This document shows, one piece after another, positions 32,819 through 41,440 of a stretch of 64,000 nt of DNA. Positions within the stretch are counted from its first letter, which is position 1, and each line of letters begins with the position of its first letter. The notes under the pieces are model-generated. The model ran no database searches. It was not told the DNA's origin and saw only the letters and a list, made by a program, of their open reading frames with translations. The DNA is taken from the NCBI GenBank assembly GCA_038327685.1, contig JBBQLH010000005.1, positions 1 through 64,000 of the forward strand, given 5' to 3'. The translations under genes were made by a program, and so were the position numbers. The DNA comes from DASQFQ01 sp038327685 (GTDB taxonomy: Bacteria; Actinomycetota; Thermoleophilia; Solirubrobacterales; Solirubrobacteraceae).

Positions 32819-34474
32819 TTAGACCGCGCAGTGGTAGGGCTGCGGGAGCGAGCCGTCCGCCAGTCGCAGCGCGAGGAAGCGCTCCATGATCAGGCGCTTG
32901 CCCTCGGCCAGCGACGCGGGCGCCGGCGCGACCAGCATGTCGGGCGAGGAGGCGAGGTCGGCGCCCACCGGGTGCCAGTGCAGCCCGTCCGCGGTGACGG
33001 TCAGCTCGGGCACCATCACGGCCTCGGAGACGGCGGCGCCGACGCCGTGGCGCTCGGCGAAGCCGCGCCGGACGAGCGGGCGCACCGCGAAGTCCTCGCC
33101 GCTCACGCCGACGCCGGCGAGCAGGCCGCGCAGCGCCTCGGCCTCGCCCGCGTTCGCCGGCGTCTCGGTCATCGCCACGCGCAGCGGGAGCCCGAGCTCG
33201 TGCGCGTGGGCGATGCCGGCCATCGCCTGCTCGAAGGACCCCTCGCCGCGCCAGCGGTCGTGCGACGCGGCGCCGGCCCCGTCGATCGAGGACTGCAGCA
33301 CGAGCCGCTCGCAGCCCGCGAGCCGCGCGAGGTCGCGCTCGCGACGGCCGCCGCGGAACAGCATCGCGTTCGTGAGGCAGACGGTCGGCAGACGCCCGGC
33401 GGCGTACTCGAGCATGTCCACGATCGCCGGCTCGACGAACGGCTCGCCGCCGGTGACGTAGATCTCCTCGAAGCCCTCTGCGACCGCCTCGTCGACGAGC
33501 GCGCGGAAGCGCTCGAGCCCGAGCGAGCGCTTGCGCGCCCGCGGCGAGGACGCGACGACGCAGTAGTCGCAGGCCAGGTTGCAGTGGAAGTTCGTGTAGA
33601 TCCACAGCCGCGGCGGGAACGTCGCGGAGCCGAACAGCGGCATCACCGGCCGCTCGCCGTCGGCCGCCGCCGGCGTGCCGGCCCAGCCGCGGTAGAGCTG
33701 GTAGCGGCCGCGAGCGCGCTCGGCGGGCGGCACGATCTCGAGGCACGTCGTCCACCAGCCGGTCTCGACCGTCTCGGCGAACGGCTCCGGCAGCCCCGCC
33801 GCGCGCAGGGCCGCCGCGTGCGCGCGCCAGTCGTAGGCGAGCGGCACCAGCTCCGCTCTCGCGTGCCCGTCGGCGAGATCGACGATCGCGTACCAGCCCT
33901 CGCGCCGGCCGTCGTTCGCGGGCCGGCCGATCGTGCCGACGTTGACGACGAGCGTCCCCTCGCACTCGCGCTGCCACGGGATGCCGGTGTGCGTGCATAG
34001 GAGCAGGCCGGCATGCGACGCGCCGACGCGCAGCGCCAGCTCGTCCTCCTCCAGCGACTCCCACACGAAGTCGTTGACCGCCAGCGGCGAGCCGTGCACG
34101 GCGTGGACGTCGACGCCACCCACGGTCTCGCGCAGCTCGCCCGGCAGCGCGTGCATCCAGGCCGCGAACCCGGGGCTCGTGTGGGCGCGCGTGTAGTCGT
34201 ACATCACCTGCGCGAAGTGGTTGTCGCGCGCGTCGGTATAGCCGCAGCCGCAGTCGAGGTCGCCGCGCCCGATCGCGACGTCGTAGTTGCCGGCGATGCA
34301 CTCGATCCCGTGCTCGAGCAGCAGCGGCCACACCGCGTCGCAGGCGGCGCCGAAGCCGCCGAGGTCGCCGAGGCACAGCAGGCGCTCGGCGCCGCGCTCG
34401 CGCGCGTCGGCCGCGAACGCCTCGAGCGCCCACGGGTTGGCGTAGACGCCGCCGCAGACCGCGAGCCGGGTCAT
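32819..34474 (-). CDS. Metallophosphoesterase-like / radical SAM fusion protein
   Basis: 551 residues. Residues 1-200 follow the YfcE-type metallophosphoesterase plan (LLCLGDLGGFG, AGNYD, VHAVHGSP, LLLCTHTG, VVNVGTIGRPAND). Metal ligands are altered: the first motif reads GGVYAN where DxH is usual, and GNHD is GNYD. From about residue 285 there is a radical SAM domain with the iron-sulphur motif NFHCNLACDYC (CX3CX2C) and TGGEPF. The C-terminus ends PYHCAV. Its ATG overlaps the cyclase stop (ATGA) and mtnP follows. Reaction unknown. Confidence 0.85.
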   Translation of the reverse strand: MTRLAVCGGVYANPWALEAFAADARERGAERLLCLGDLGGFGAACDAVWPLLLEHGIECIAGNYDVAIGRGDLDCGCGYTDARDNHFAQVMYDYTRAHTSPGFAAWMHALPGELRETVGGVDVHAVHGSPLAVNDFVWESLEEDELALRVGASHAGLLLCTHTGIPWQRECEGTLVVNVGTIGRPANDGRREGWYAIVDLADGHARAELVPLAYDWRAHAAALRAAGLPEPFAETVETGWWTTCLEIVPPAERARGRYQLYRGWAGTPAAADGERPVMPLFGSATFPPRLWIYTNFHCNLACDYCVVASSPRARKRSLGLERFRALVDEAVAEGFEEIYVTGGEPFVEPAIVDMLEYAAGRLPTVCLTNAMLFRGGRRERDLARLAGCERLVLQSSIDGAGAASHDRWRGEGSFEQAMAGIAHAHELGLPLRVAMTETPANAGEAEALRGLLAGVGVSGEDFAVRPLVRRGFAERHGVGAAVSEAVMVPELTVTADGLHWHPVGADLASSPDMLVAPAPASLAEGKRLIMERFLALRLADGSLPQPYHCAV

Positions 34475-35640
34475 ATGGCGCGCCGGCGCGGGACCGCCAC
34501 GACGGGGACGCCGCCGGCGTCACGCACGGCCTTCGGGGTGACGCCCGGCAGCTCGCCGACGGTCCGGTACATGACCGTGAGCGGGTCGAGGCCGAGCGCG
34601 TGCGCGTCGTCGAGGTCGAGGCGCTCGACCACGGGCTTGGACGCGAGCAGGACGCCATCGCGCGCCGACTGCTGGATCCGCGCGGCCTCGTTGACCTCGT
34701 CGCCGAGCGCGGTCACCTCGAGCCGCCCGCCGGTCACGACCTGGCCGAGGTAGAGCGCGCCGCCCCAGTGGACGCCGGCGTTGATGTGGAGATCGCCGTC
34801 GGCGAACTCCTCCGGGCACCAGCCGACGATCTCGCGCCCCGCGTGCAGGGCGGCCTCGCACGCGGCGGCGCGCGAGCCGACCTGCTCGGCCAGGAAGAAC
34901 GCGGTCACGCCGTCGCCCGCGTGGCGCCCGACGATCCCGCTCTTCACGACCACGCAGTGGTCGGCGAAGGTGGAGAAGCCGCGGATCAGCTCGAACCAGC
35001 GCTGGGTCGAGAGCCGCCGCGACAGCGCGCTCGACGCCTGGATGTCTGCGAACAGGATCGCTGTCTCGTGGCGCGCGGGCTCCAGCAGCTCCGCCATGCG
35101 CGCGAACATCCCCTGGTTGCCGCGCGTGATCAGTGAGACGATGCTGGCCGGCGCGGCCGGCAGGTAGAGGGTCGTCCAGCCGACGCGCTCACCGCCCGGG
35201 TCGTGCAGCGCGAAGGTGAAGTAGCGCGTCTGCGCCGGCGGCAGGCCGCCCTGCAGGTAGGTCAGCTCGCCCCACCACAGCGTCTCCGGCGGTCGCGGCT
35301 CGAGCGGCCCGATCTCGCGGTCGTGGCCGGCCGGCAGGAGCGCCCGGATCACGTCCATCCCGCCCGGCGTGTCGTGCGCCATCAGCGGGATGTTCTTGCG
35401 CATCCACTCGATGGCGGTCTCGAACGGCACCATCCCGTCGAGCGACTCGGTTCGAACCGTGACCGGGTGCTTGCCGAGCCCGAGCTGCTCGAGCGGCCGG
35501 TTGCCGGCGAAGAAGCGGAACTGGCTCGTCAGCCACACGAGGTTCCAGTCTCGGTCGTAGATCTCGGCGGCCGAGCCCGTGGCCTCGAGTTGCTCCGCGA
35601 CCCGAGCCAGGAGGGGCTCCAGATCGGCGAGCGACGACAC
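34471..35640 (-). CDS. Class III adenylate/guanylate cyclase
   Basis: 389 residues. The C-terminal half is a class III cyclase domain: metal Asp in ILFADIQASSALSRRL, second Asp in GRHAGDGVTAFFLAE, and the transition-state Asn/Arg region ALGDEVNEAARIQ. The first 190 residues resemble a PAS-like sensor (IYDRDWNLVWLTSQFRFFAG). It likely makes cAMP or cGMP in response to a cytosolic signal. First gene of the operon with the radical-SAM fusion; 41 bases from the divergent radical-SAM gene. Confidence 0.85.
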   Translation of the reverse strand: MSSLADLEPLLARVAEQLEATGSAAEIYDRDWNLVWLTSQFRFFAGNRPLEQLGLGKHPVTVRTESLDGMVPFETAIEWMRKNIPLMAHDTPGGMDVIRALLPAGHDREIGPLEPRPPETLWWGELTYLQGGLPPAQTRYFTFALHDPGGERVGWTTLYLPAAPASIVSLITRGNQGMFARMAELLEPARHETAILFADIQASSALSRRLSTQRWFELIRGFSTFADHCVVVKSGIVGRHAGDGVTAFFLAEQVGSRAAACEAALHAGREIVGWCPEEFADGDLHINAGVHWGGALYLGQVVTGGRLEVTALGDEVNEAARIQQSARDGVLLASKPVVERLDLDDAHALGLDPLTVMYRTVGELPGVTPKAVRDAGGVPVVAVPRRRAI

Positions 35641-35681
35641 GCCGCATTCCTACCACGCGGCCGAGGTAGGGTCGTCCCGTC

Positions 35682-37049
35682 GTGAACCTGCGCGAGCTCG
35701 AGCTCCTCACGCGGCCGGAGCACCCGGACCTCGAGGCCGCCCTCGCGCGGCGCTGGGAGGAGCTCCCGGCGCACGTGAAGACGCCCAACCAGATGCTGGG
35801 CCGCCGCACCGCCGGGTGCGAGGGCACGCACGGGGTGTTCCCGCGCTGCGACCTCGCCTGCACCCCGTGCTACCACTCGCGCGCGGCCAACCGGGTGCGC
35901 GTCGACGGCGATCACGCGGTGCGCGAGATCGACGCGCAGATGGCGCTGCTGCGCGAGCGCCGCGGTCCGGGCCAGAACGCGCAGCTGATCGGCGGCGAGG
36001 TGACATTGCTGGCGCCCGACGACCACGCCGCGGCCCTGCAGGCGATGATCGACCACGGGCGCAAGCCGATGAGCATGTCCCACGGGGACTTCGACTACGA
36101 ATACCTCGAGCGGCTCGCGCTCGACCCGGCGACCGGGCGGCCGCGCTTCACGCATCTCTCCTTCGCGGGCCACTTCGACTCGATGATGTTCGGCCGCCGC
36201 GGCATCCGGCGCGCCCGCTCGGAAGCCGAGCTCCACCCCTACCGGGCGCGCTTCGCCGAGCACTTCCAGCGGCTCGAGCGCGAGCACGGCGTAACGCACT
36301 ACCTGGCCCACAACATGACCGTGACCCCGCGCAACCTCGGCGAGGTCGCCGGCGTCATCGGCGGCTGCCGCGACATGGGCTTCCGCATGTTCTCCTTCCA
36401 GCCGGCCGCGTTCATCGGCAACGAGAACCGCTGGAAGGAGGACTACCGCGCGTTCTCGACCGACCGCGTGTGGGAGGAGATCGAGCGCGGCGCCGGCGCG
36501 CGCCTGCACTTCCGCGCCCTCCAGATCGGCGACGAGCGCTGCAACCGCACCGCCTACGGCGCCTACGCGGGCGACCGCTACGTGCCGCTGCTCGACGAGG
36601 ACGACCCCGCCGACCAGCGCTGGCTGCAGGACTTCATCGCCGCCTTCGGCGGGATGGACTTCGTCGCGCCGCCCGCGCTCCTGGCCGCCCGGCTGGCGCG
36701 CGGCTTCGCGCGCCACCCGCGGGCGTTGCCGGGGCTGGCCGGCTGGGCGTGGCGCTTCGCGGCGCGGGCGGGCGGTCCGGTGCACGTCGCTCACCACCGG
36801 CCGCGGGCGCTGACCTTCGTCATGCATGCGTTCATGGACGCCCGCGACGTGCGCCCCGCGTGGGAGGGCCTCCGCCGCGGCGAGCTGTCCGACGATCCGC
36901 GCATCCGCGCGACGCAGGAGCGCCTGCAGGCGTGCTCCTACGCGATGGCGCACCCCGAGGACGGGACGCTCGTGCCGGCCTGCGCCCAGCATTCGGTGCT
37001 CGACCCGGAGGAGAACCTGGCGCTCGCCGAGCTGCTGCCGCAGGCCTAG
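35682..37049 (+). CDS. Radical SAM protein, unassigned family
   Basis: 455 residues from GTG 35682. The cluster-binding motif is GVFPRCDLACTPCYHSR (CX3CX2C). A long substrate region follows with SMSHGDFDYEYLERLALD, FTHLSFAGHFDSMM, AHNMTVTPRNLGEV, FSFQPAAFIGNENRWKEDYR and a C-terminal CSYAMAHPEDGTLVPACAQHS with two Cys that could hold another cluster. Divergent from the cyclase/radical-SAM operon, so possibly coregulated. Substrate unknown. Confidence 0.82.
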   Translation: MNLRELELLTRPEHPDLEAALARRWEELPAHVKTPNQMLGRRTAGCEGTHGVFPRCDLACTPCYHSRAANRVRVDGDHAVREIDAQMALLRERRGPGQNAQLIGGEVTLLAPDDHAAALQAMIDHGRKPMSMSHGDFDYEYLERLALDPATGRPRFTHLSFAGHFDSMMFGRRGIRRARSEAELHPYRARFAEHFQRLEREHGVTHYLAHNMTVTPRNLGEVAGVIGGCRDMGFRMFSFQPAAFIGNENRWKEDYRAFSTDRVWEEIERGAGARLHFRALQIGDERCNRTAYGAYAGDRYVPLLDEDDPADQRWLQDFIAAFGGMDFVAPPALLAARLARGFARHPRALPGLAGWAWRFAARAGGPVHVAHHRPRALTFVMHAFMDARDVRPAWEGLRRGELSDDPRIRATQERLQACSYAMAHPEDGTLVPACAQHSVLDPEENLALAELLPQA

Positions 37050-37052
37050 TGG

Positions 37053-37068
37053 CGCCGCTCAGGCGGCG
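37053..37068. terminator. Hairpin between convergent genes
   Basis: CGCCGC-tcag-GCGGCG, a 6-bp perfect stem, lies just after the radical-SAM stop and over the last codons of the SRPBCC gene. A compact shared terminator is plausible, but such GC-rich stems also occur by chance here. Confidence 0.3.
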
Positions 37069-37520
37069 TCGCGCGGGACCTCGCCCCGCCACGCGCCGCT
37101 CTCGCGTCCGCGCGCCTCGATCAGCTGCTTGAAGCGCTCGAGGTCGCCCTTCACGCGCCGGTCGGCGGCGCCGAGTGCGTCGCCGATCTTCTCCTTGATG
37201 CCCTCGGGCACCCAGTCCATCTGGACCATGACCCGGGTGCGCTCGTCATCGAGCTTGTGGAAGGTCACGACGCCGGCGTTGTCCTTGCCGTCCGTGTTGC
37301 GCCACGCGACGCGCTCCTCCGGCGACTGCTCGGTGATCTCGGCGTCCCACTCGTGGCGGGTGCCGCCGAACTCCGCGACCCAGTGCAGGCGCTTGTCGTC
37401 GAGCTGGCGCACCTCCTCGACACCGTCCATGAACTGCGGGAACTCCTCGAACTGCGTCCACTGGTTGTAGGCGGTCTGGACCGGCACCTCGAGGTCCATC
37501 GACTGCTCGATCGTCGACAT
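37059..37520 (-). CDS. SRPBCC-family (polyketide cyclase/START-like) protein
   Basis: 153 residues from ATG 37520, which has a good AGGAGA ribosome site 5 bases ahead. MSTIEQSMDLEVPVQTAYNQ, FEEFPQFMDGVEEVRQLDD and GTRHEWDAEITEQSPEERVAW match the actinobacterial SRPBCC group (cyclase/dehydrase type). Helix-grip fold for a hydrophobic ligand. Often linked to membrane stress; ligand unknown. Confidence 0.85.
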   Translation of the reverse strand: MSTIEQSMDLEVPVQTAYNQWTQFEEFPQFMDGVEEVRQLDDKRLHWVAEFGGTRHEWDAEITEQSPEERVAWRNTDGKDNAGVVTFHKLDDERTRVMVQMDWVPEGIKEKIGDALGAADRRVKGDLERFKQLIEARGRESGAWRGEVPRDAA

Positions 37521-37585
37521 GCTGTCTCCTTCCGGGGGATCGATTTCCCCCGGAGTACGGGCGGGCGTCCGCCCGGGGTCAGCCC

Positions 37586-38848
37586 TCAGCGGTCCTTGGC
37601 GCCGCGGCGCACGCGGCCGGCGCCCGCCCCCGCCTCGCTGGCGGGGCCCCGCGGCGAGGCGATGCCGAGCACGCGCATCGCCTTGAGGCCGAGGCCGAGG
37701 CGCTCCCGGCCGTCGGTCGAGCCGACGTCGAGCCCGGAGAGGTCCCGCACGCGCTCGAGGCGGTAGCGCACCGTGTGGCGGTGGGTGTAGAGGCGCTGCG
37801 CGGTGCCGGCGACGTTGCCGTCGCACTCGAGGAAGGTCTCCAGCGTCTGGACCAGGTCGGTCTCGTACTGCGCGTCATAGGCCACGAGCGGCTCGACCGT
37901 CTCCGTGTAGAAGCGCTGCAGCTCGCCGGGGTCCTCGCTCATGGCCGGCAGCAGCAGGCGGTAGGCGCCCGTGTCCTCGAAGGCGAGCACCTCGGACGGA
38001 TCGTCGATCGAGGCGGGGCGCGTCTCGGCGACGTTGGCGGCCAGCAGCGCCTCGTTGCCCGCGCGGTAGAGGTCGACGGGATCCTGGGCGACGCGCGAGT
38101 GCCCGACCGCGAAGGTGTAGCCGTGCAGCGAGCTCTGGAGCTCGCGTGCGATCGACGCCGCGACCCGGCGGACGCCCTCGTCGGCCGCCTCCGGGACGAG
38201 CAGGACGACCTGCCCTGCGCCCTCCACCGCCGGGGCGATCACCGCGGCCAGCGAGCCCGGCGCGGTCGTGCGGGCGGCGCGCTCGGCGGCGCCGAGGACG
38301 CGCGCGCGCCAGTCGTCCTCGGTCGGCGCGAGATGGTGCGCGCGCACGACGATCACGGCGCCGCCGCCCGAGAGGTCGATCCCAAGCTCCTCGCCGCGGG
38401 CGATGAGATCGCCGCGGTCGGTGACGTCGCGCCGCAGCACCGCGCGCAGGAAGTTCGCCTGCGCGGCCTCCGACGCGCGCTCGGGAGCGCGCAGGCGCTC
38501 GACCTCGGACGCGATCAGCGTCGTGATCACGCGCAGCAGCGCGACCGGCGGCTCCTCACCCGAGCGCCCGCGCAGCCGCAGCCGCCCGACCACCGCGTCG
38601 CCGACCCGCAGCTCGTGCGTGACGACGCCGGCGGCGTCGGTCATCAGCGAGCGCTCGTCCGCGGAGGAGCGCGCGGCGACGGCCAGCACGCCGCTCGAGC
38701 GGTCGATCAGGACGAGGGAGGCGTCGAGCGCGCGGGCCGCGGCACGCACGACCTCAGGGAGCCCGAGGCCGCCCTCTACGGCCTGCGTGATGGCCTCGAG
38801 GCTGCCGAGGTCCGGCGCCGCCGCCACCTGGCGTGCGGGCACGGACAT
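37586..38848 (-). CDS. PucR/CdaR-family transcriptional regulator
   Basis: 420 residues. The C-terminal PucR helix-turn-helix is clear: LVQTLETFLECDGNVAGTAQ then LYTHRHTVRYRLERV. The central GGDEF-like CdaR region has GAAERAARTTAP and FAVGHSRVAQDPVDLYRAG, and the N-terminus is a GAF-like sensor. Family members control purine, sugar-acid or amino-acid catabolism. The target here is not evident from the neighbours. Confidence 0.85.
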   Translation of the reverse strand: MSVPARQVAAAPDLGSLEAITQAVEGGLGLPEVVRAAARALDASLVLIDRSSGVLAVAARSSADERSLMTDAAGVVTHELRVGDAVVGRLRLRGRSGEEPPVALLRVITTLIASEVERLRAPERASEAAQANFLRAVLRRDVTDRGDLIARGEELGIDLSGGGAVIVVRAHHLAPTEDDWRARVLGAAERAARTTAPGSLAAVIAPAVEGAGQVVLLVPEAADEGVRRVAASIARELQSSLHGYTFAVGHSRVAQDPVDLYRAGNEALLAANVAETRPASIDDPSEVLAFEDTGAYRLLLPAMSEDPGELQRFYTETVEPLVAYDAQYETDLVQTLETFLECDGNVAGTAQRLYTHRHTVRYRLERVRDLSGLDVGSTDGRERLGLGLKAMRVLGIASPRGPASEAGAGAGRVRRGAKDR

Positions 38849-38880
38849 CGGACAAGTCTAGGCGCGGACCACGCCCTGGA

Positions 38881-39099
38881 CTAGAGGCTGTCGTAGTACC
38901 AGAGGATCGCCGCGCCGAGGAGGGAGCCGGCGAGCGCGAAGGCGCCGAGCACGTAGACGCTCAGCACCACGGCGACGAGACGCTCCCAGACCCGCGAGTA
39001 CGACGTCCAGGCGGGCACCAGCACGAGCCCCGCCCAGGCGATCACGGAGATCCCCGCGGCACCTCCGGCGATGACGTAGGTGAGGGTGTCGTTGCTCAT
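38881..39099 (-). CDS. Small membrane protein
   Basis: 72 residues with two membrane segments (YVIAGGAAGISVIAWAGLVL and LVAVVLSVYVLGAFALAGSL). Its ATG overlaps the stop of the DedA/PAP2 gene as ATGA, so it is co-translated. Unrecognised; perhaps an accessory of the membrane phosphatase. Confidence 0.65.
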   Translation of the reverse strand: MSNDTLTYVIAGGAAGISVIAWAGLVLVPAWTSYSRVWERLVAVVLSVYVLGAFALAGSLLGAAILWYYDSL

Positions 39100-40592
39100 C
39101 CCCCTCCATTGTTGCGAAGCGCGCCGACGACCAGCGCCACGATGCCCGCGAGCGAGAAGATCGCGGTGCCGATCGCCAGCCCGCCGAGCACGTCGGAGAG
39201 GTAGTGCACGCGCAGGTAGACGCGCGAGAGGCCGATCGCGGCGGCGAGCCCGATCGCGATGGCGACGATCGCGAAGCGCGTGGCCATCCGGTGGCCGCCG
39301 CGGGCGAGCACGATCGCGCACGCGACGAGCGCCACCGCGTAGGCGCTGTGGCCCGAGGGGAACGCCATCCCCGCGGCCGAGGCGTGCGGATCCGGCGGGC
39401 GCGGCCGGTCGGTCGAGGCCTTGGCGATGGGCACGACCGCCCAGGTGACGGCGTACGCGCCGACGAGCGCGATGCCCTCGCGCCTCCCATACCGGGTGCG
39501 GATCGCCCAGCCCGCGGTGAGCAGCACCGCGACCGCGGTCACCGGGAACGAGCCGAGGTTCGTGAAGACGCGGACGACGTCGCCCGCGACGGGCGTGTAG
39601 AGCCGGTCGAGGAGAGCGAAGGCGTCCTCGTCGAGCGAGGCGAGCTGGGTCGTGCCCAGCAGCGACTCGAGCCAGAAGAAGGCGAAGAGGCCGACGCTCG
39701 CGAGCGCCAGCAGCGTCGTGGCCTCGAGCCCGAGCCGCCCCGGGCTGACGCGTTGCCAGGCGAACGCGAGCGGGCTGCGGACGCGCCGCCACAGCGGATT
39801 GGCATCGAGCCGCCGCTGCACGCGCGCGCGCAGCTCGGGATCGCGTCGCAGCCGCACCGCGAAGATCCCCGCGAGCGCGACCACCACGATCGCCGTGAAG
39901 GCCGCCGCACCGCGGCCGATGTACTTCTCGACCGTGCCCAGCGACTGCCAGAAGAAGTATCCGAGCAGGCAGAACAGCGCGGACCAGAGCCCCGCGCCGA
40001 GGATGTCGTAGGGCAGGAAGCGCCGCAGCTGCATCCGCGACGCGCCGGCCAGGAACGGCGCGAGCGCGCGCACGAGGCCGATGAAGCGCCCGATCAGGAT
40101 CGTCGCGCCGCCGTGCCGGTCGAAGAAGCCGTCCACCTTGTCCAGGCGCTCCTCGGTGATCTTCAGCTTCGGCCCGTGGCGCTCGAGGAAGCCGCGCCCG
40201 AGCCGGCGGCCGAGGAAGTAGCTCGTGCAGTCGCCGGCGACCGCGCACGCCCACACCAGCGCGATCAGCGCCACGATCGAGATCTGGCCCTGTCCGGCCA
40301 CGACGCCACCGATCAGCACCGCGCTCTCCCCCGGCGCGACGAGCCCGACGAACGCGCCCGTCTCGAGGAAGGCGAGCCCGCCGACGAGCAGGTAGGTCCA
40401 CTTGCCGAGGCTGCGCCCGGCGTCCTCGATCAGCTTCGTGAGGTTCGGCGGCGCCACGATCCCCAGGCCCCAGAGCGCAAGACCCGCAGCGACGAGCACG
40501 CCGAGCGCGAGCACCGCGCGCCCGAGCCGGTGGCGGCGGAGGACGAGGAAGATCGCGAGCCCGACGGCGCCCGCCAGCGGGAACGGGTGCAT
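39096..40592 (-). CDS. DedA-PAP2 fusion membrane protein
   Basis: 498 residues from ATG 40592. N-terminal DedA/SNARE-associated domain (VAPGESAVLIGGVVAGQG, ILIGRFIGLVRALAPFLAG, GAGLWSALFCLLGYFFW), a flippase-type fold. C-terminal PAP2 lipid-phosphatase with KASTDRPRPPDP, FPSGHSAYA and SRVYLRVHYLSDVLGG, all three catalytic motifs. It may flip and dephosphorylate a lipid such as undecaprenyl pyrophosphate. Overlaps ispE by one base (TGATG). Confidence 0.88.
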   Translation of the reverse strand: MHPFPLAGAVGLAIFLVLRRHRLGRAVLALGVLVAAGLALWGLGIVAPPNLTKLIEDAGRSLGKWTYLLVGGLAFLETGAFVGLVAPGESAVLIGGVVAGQGQISIVALIALVWACAVAGDCTSYFLGRRLGRGFLERHGPKLKITEERLDKVDGFFDRHGGATILIGRFIGLVRALAPFLAGASRMQLRRFLPYDILGAGLWSALFCLLGYFFWQSLGTVEKYIGRGAAAFTAIVVVALAGIFAVRLRRDPELRARVQRRLDANPLWRRVRSPLAFAWQRVSPGRLGLEATTLLALASVGLFAFFWLESLLGTTQLASLDEDAFALLDRLYTPVAGDVVRVFTNLGSFPVTAVAVLLTAGWAIRTRYGRREGIALVGAYAVTWAVVPIAKASTDRPRPPDPHASAAGMAFPSGHSAYAVALVACAIVLARGGHRMATRFAIVAIAIGLAAAIGLSRVYLRVHYLSDVLGGLAIGTAIFSLAGIVALVVGALRNNGGG

Positions 40593-41440
40593 CAGCCGCG
40601 CACGCCCGCCCACGCCGCGTCGACCGGCTCCGCCGCCACCGCCCGCGGCCAGCCGCACGCCCGTGCCGCCGCGGCGGCGCGCGCCGGGCCGTCCAGGCCG
40701 CCGAACAGCCCGACGACGGTCGGGCCCGAACCGGAGACGAGGGCCTGGTCGGCCCCCGCGTCGCGCGCGGCGGCGAGCGCCGCGTCGATCGCGGGGCACA
40801 GCGACCGCGCGGCGTCCTGCAGGTCGTTCTCGGGCGCCCACGTGCCCACCCGGACGAGCGCGTCGAGCTGCGCCAGCTCGGTGTGGCTGCGCACGAGGGC
40901 GAGGCGGTCGGCCTCGCGGTAGACCGCGGGGGTCGAGAGCCCGGCCGCGACCGGCAGCACGAGCACCCCGAGCGGGGGAGGCGGGCCGAGCGGCTCGACA
41001 CGCTCGCCGGCACCCGTCATCAGCACGCGGCCGGGGCGCAGGAGGCTCGCGACGTCGGCCCCGAGCCGGGGCGCGAGCTCGGGCGGGACAGGGCGGCCGG
41101 CGGCGTGGGCGGCGAGCCGCAACGTCGCTGCGGCGTCCGCCGAGCCGCCGCCCATCCCGGCGGCGACCGGGATCCGCTTCTCGATGGTCAGGCGCTGGGG
41201 CGGCGCGTTCCAGCCCGTCGCCTCGCGGTAGAGCGCGAGCGCGCGCTCGGCGAGGTTCGGCCCCTCGACGCCGGGGCAGACGACCTCGTCCGCGCCGGTG
41301 CCGGGCTCGAGCGTCAGCTCGTCGGCGAGCGAGAGCGCCTGCACGACCGAGACGAGCGGGTGCAGCCCGTCCTCGCGCGGCTCGCCGACGAACAGGCAGA
41401 GGTTGACCTTGCCCGGCGCGCGGGCGCGCAGGACGCTCAT
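40592..41440 (-). CDS. ispE: 4-diphosphocytidyl-2-C-methyl-D-erythritol kinase
   Basis: 282 residues from ATG 41440. GHMP kinase of the MEP isoprenoid pathway: ARAPGKVNLCLFVGEPREDG, ATP loop KRIPVAAGMGGGSADAA, NDLQDAA and the C-terminal ALVSGSGPTVVGLFGG. The ATG overlaps the rsmA stop (ATGA), as in the common rsmA-ispE pair. Confidence 0.95.
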   Translation of the reverse strand: MSVLRARAPGKVNLCLFVGEPREDGLHPLVSVVQALSLADELTLEPGTGADEVVCPGVEGPNLAERALALYREATGWNAPPQRLTIEKRIPVAAGMGGGSADAAATLRLAAHAAGRPVPPELAPRLGADVASLLRPGRVLMTGAGERVEPLGPPPPLGVLVLPVAAGLSTPAVYREADRLALVRSHTELAQLDALVRVGTWAPENDLQDAARSLCPAIDAALAAARDAGADQALVSGSGPTVVGLFGGLDGPARAAAAARACGWPRAVAAEPVDAAWAGVRG

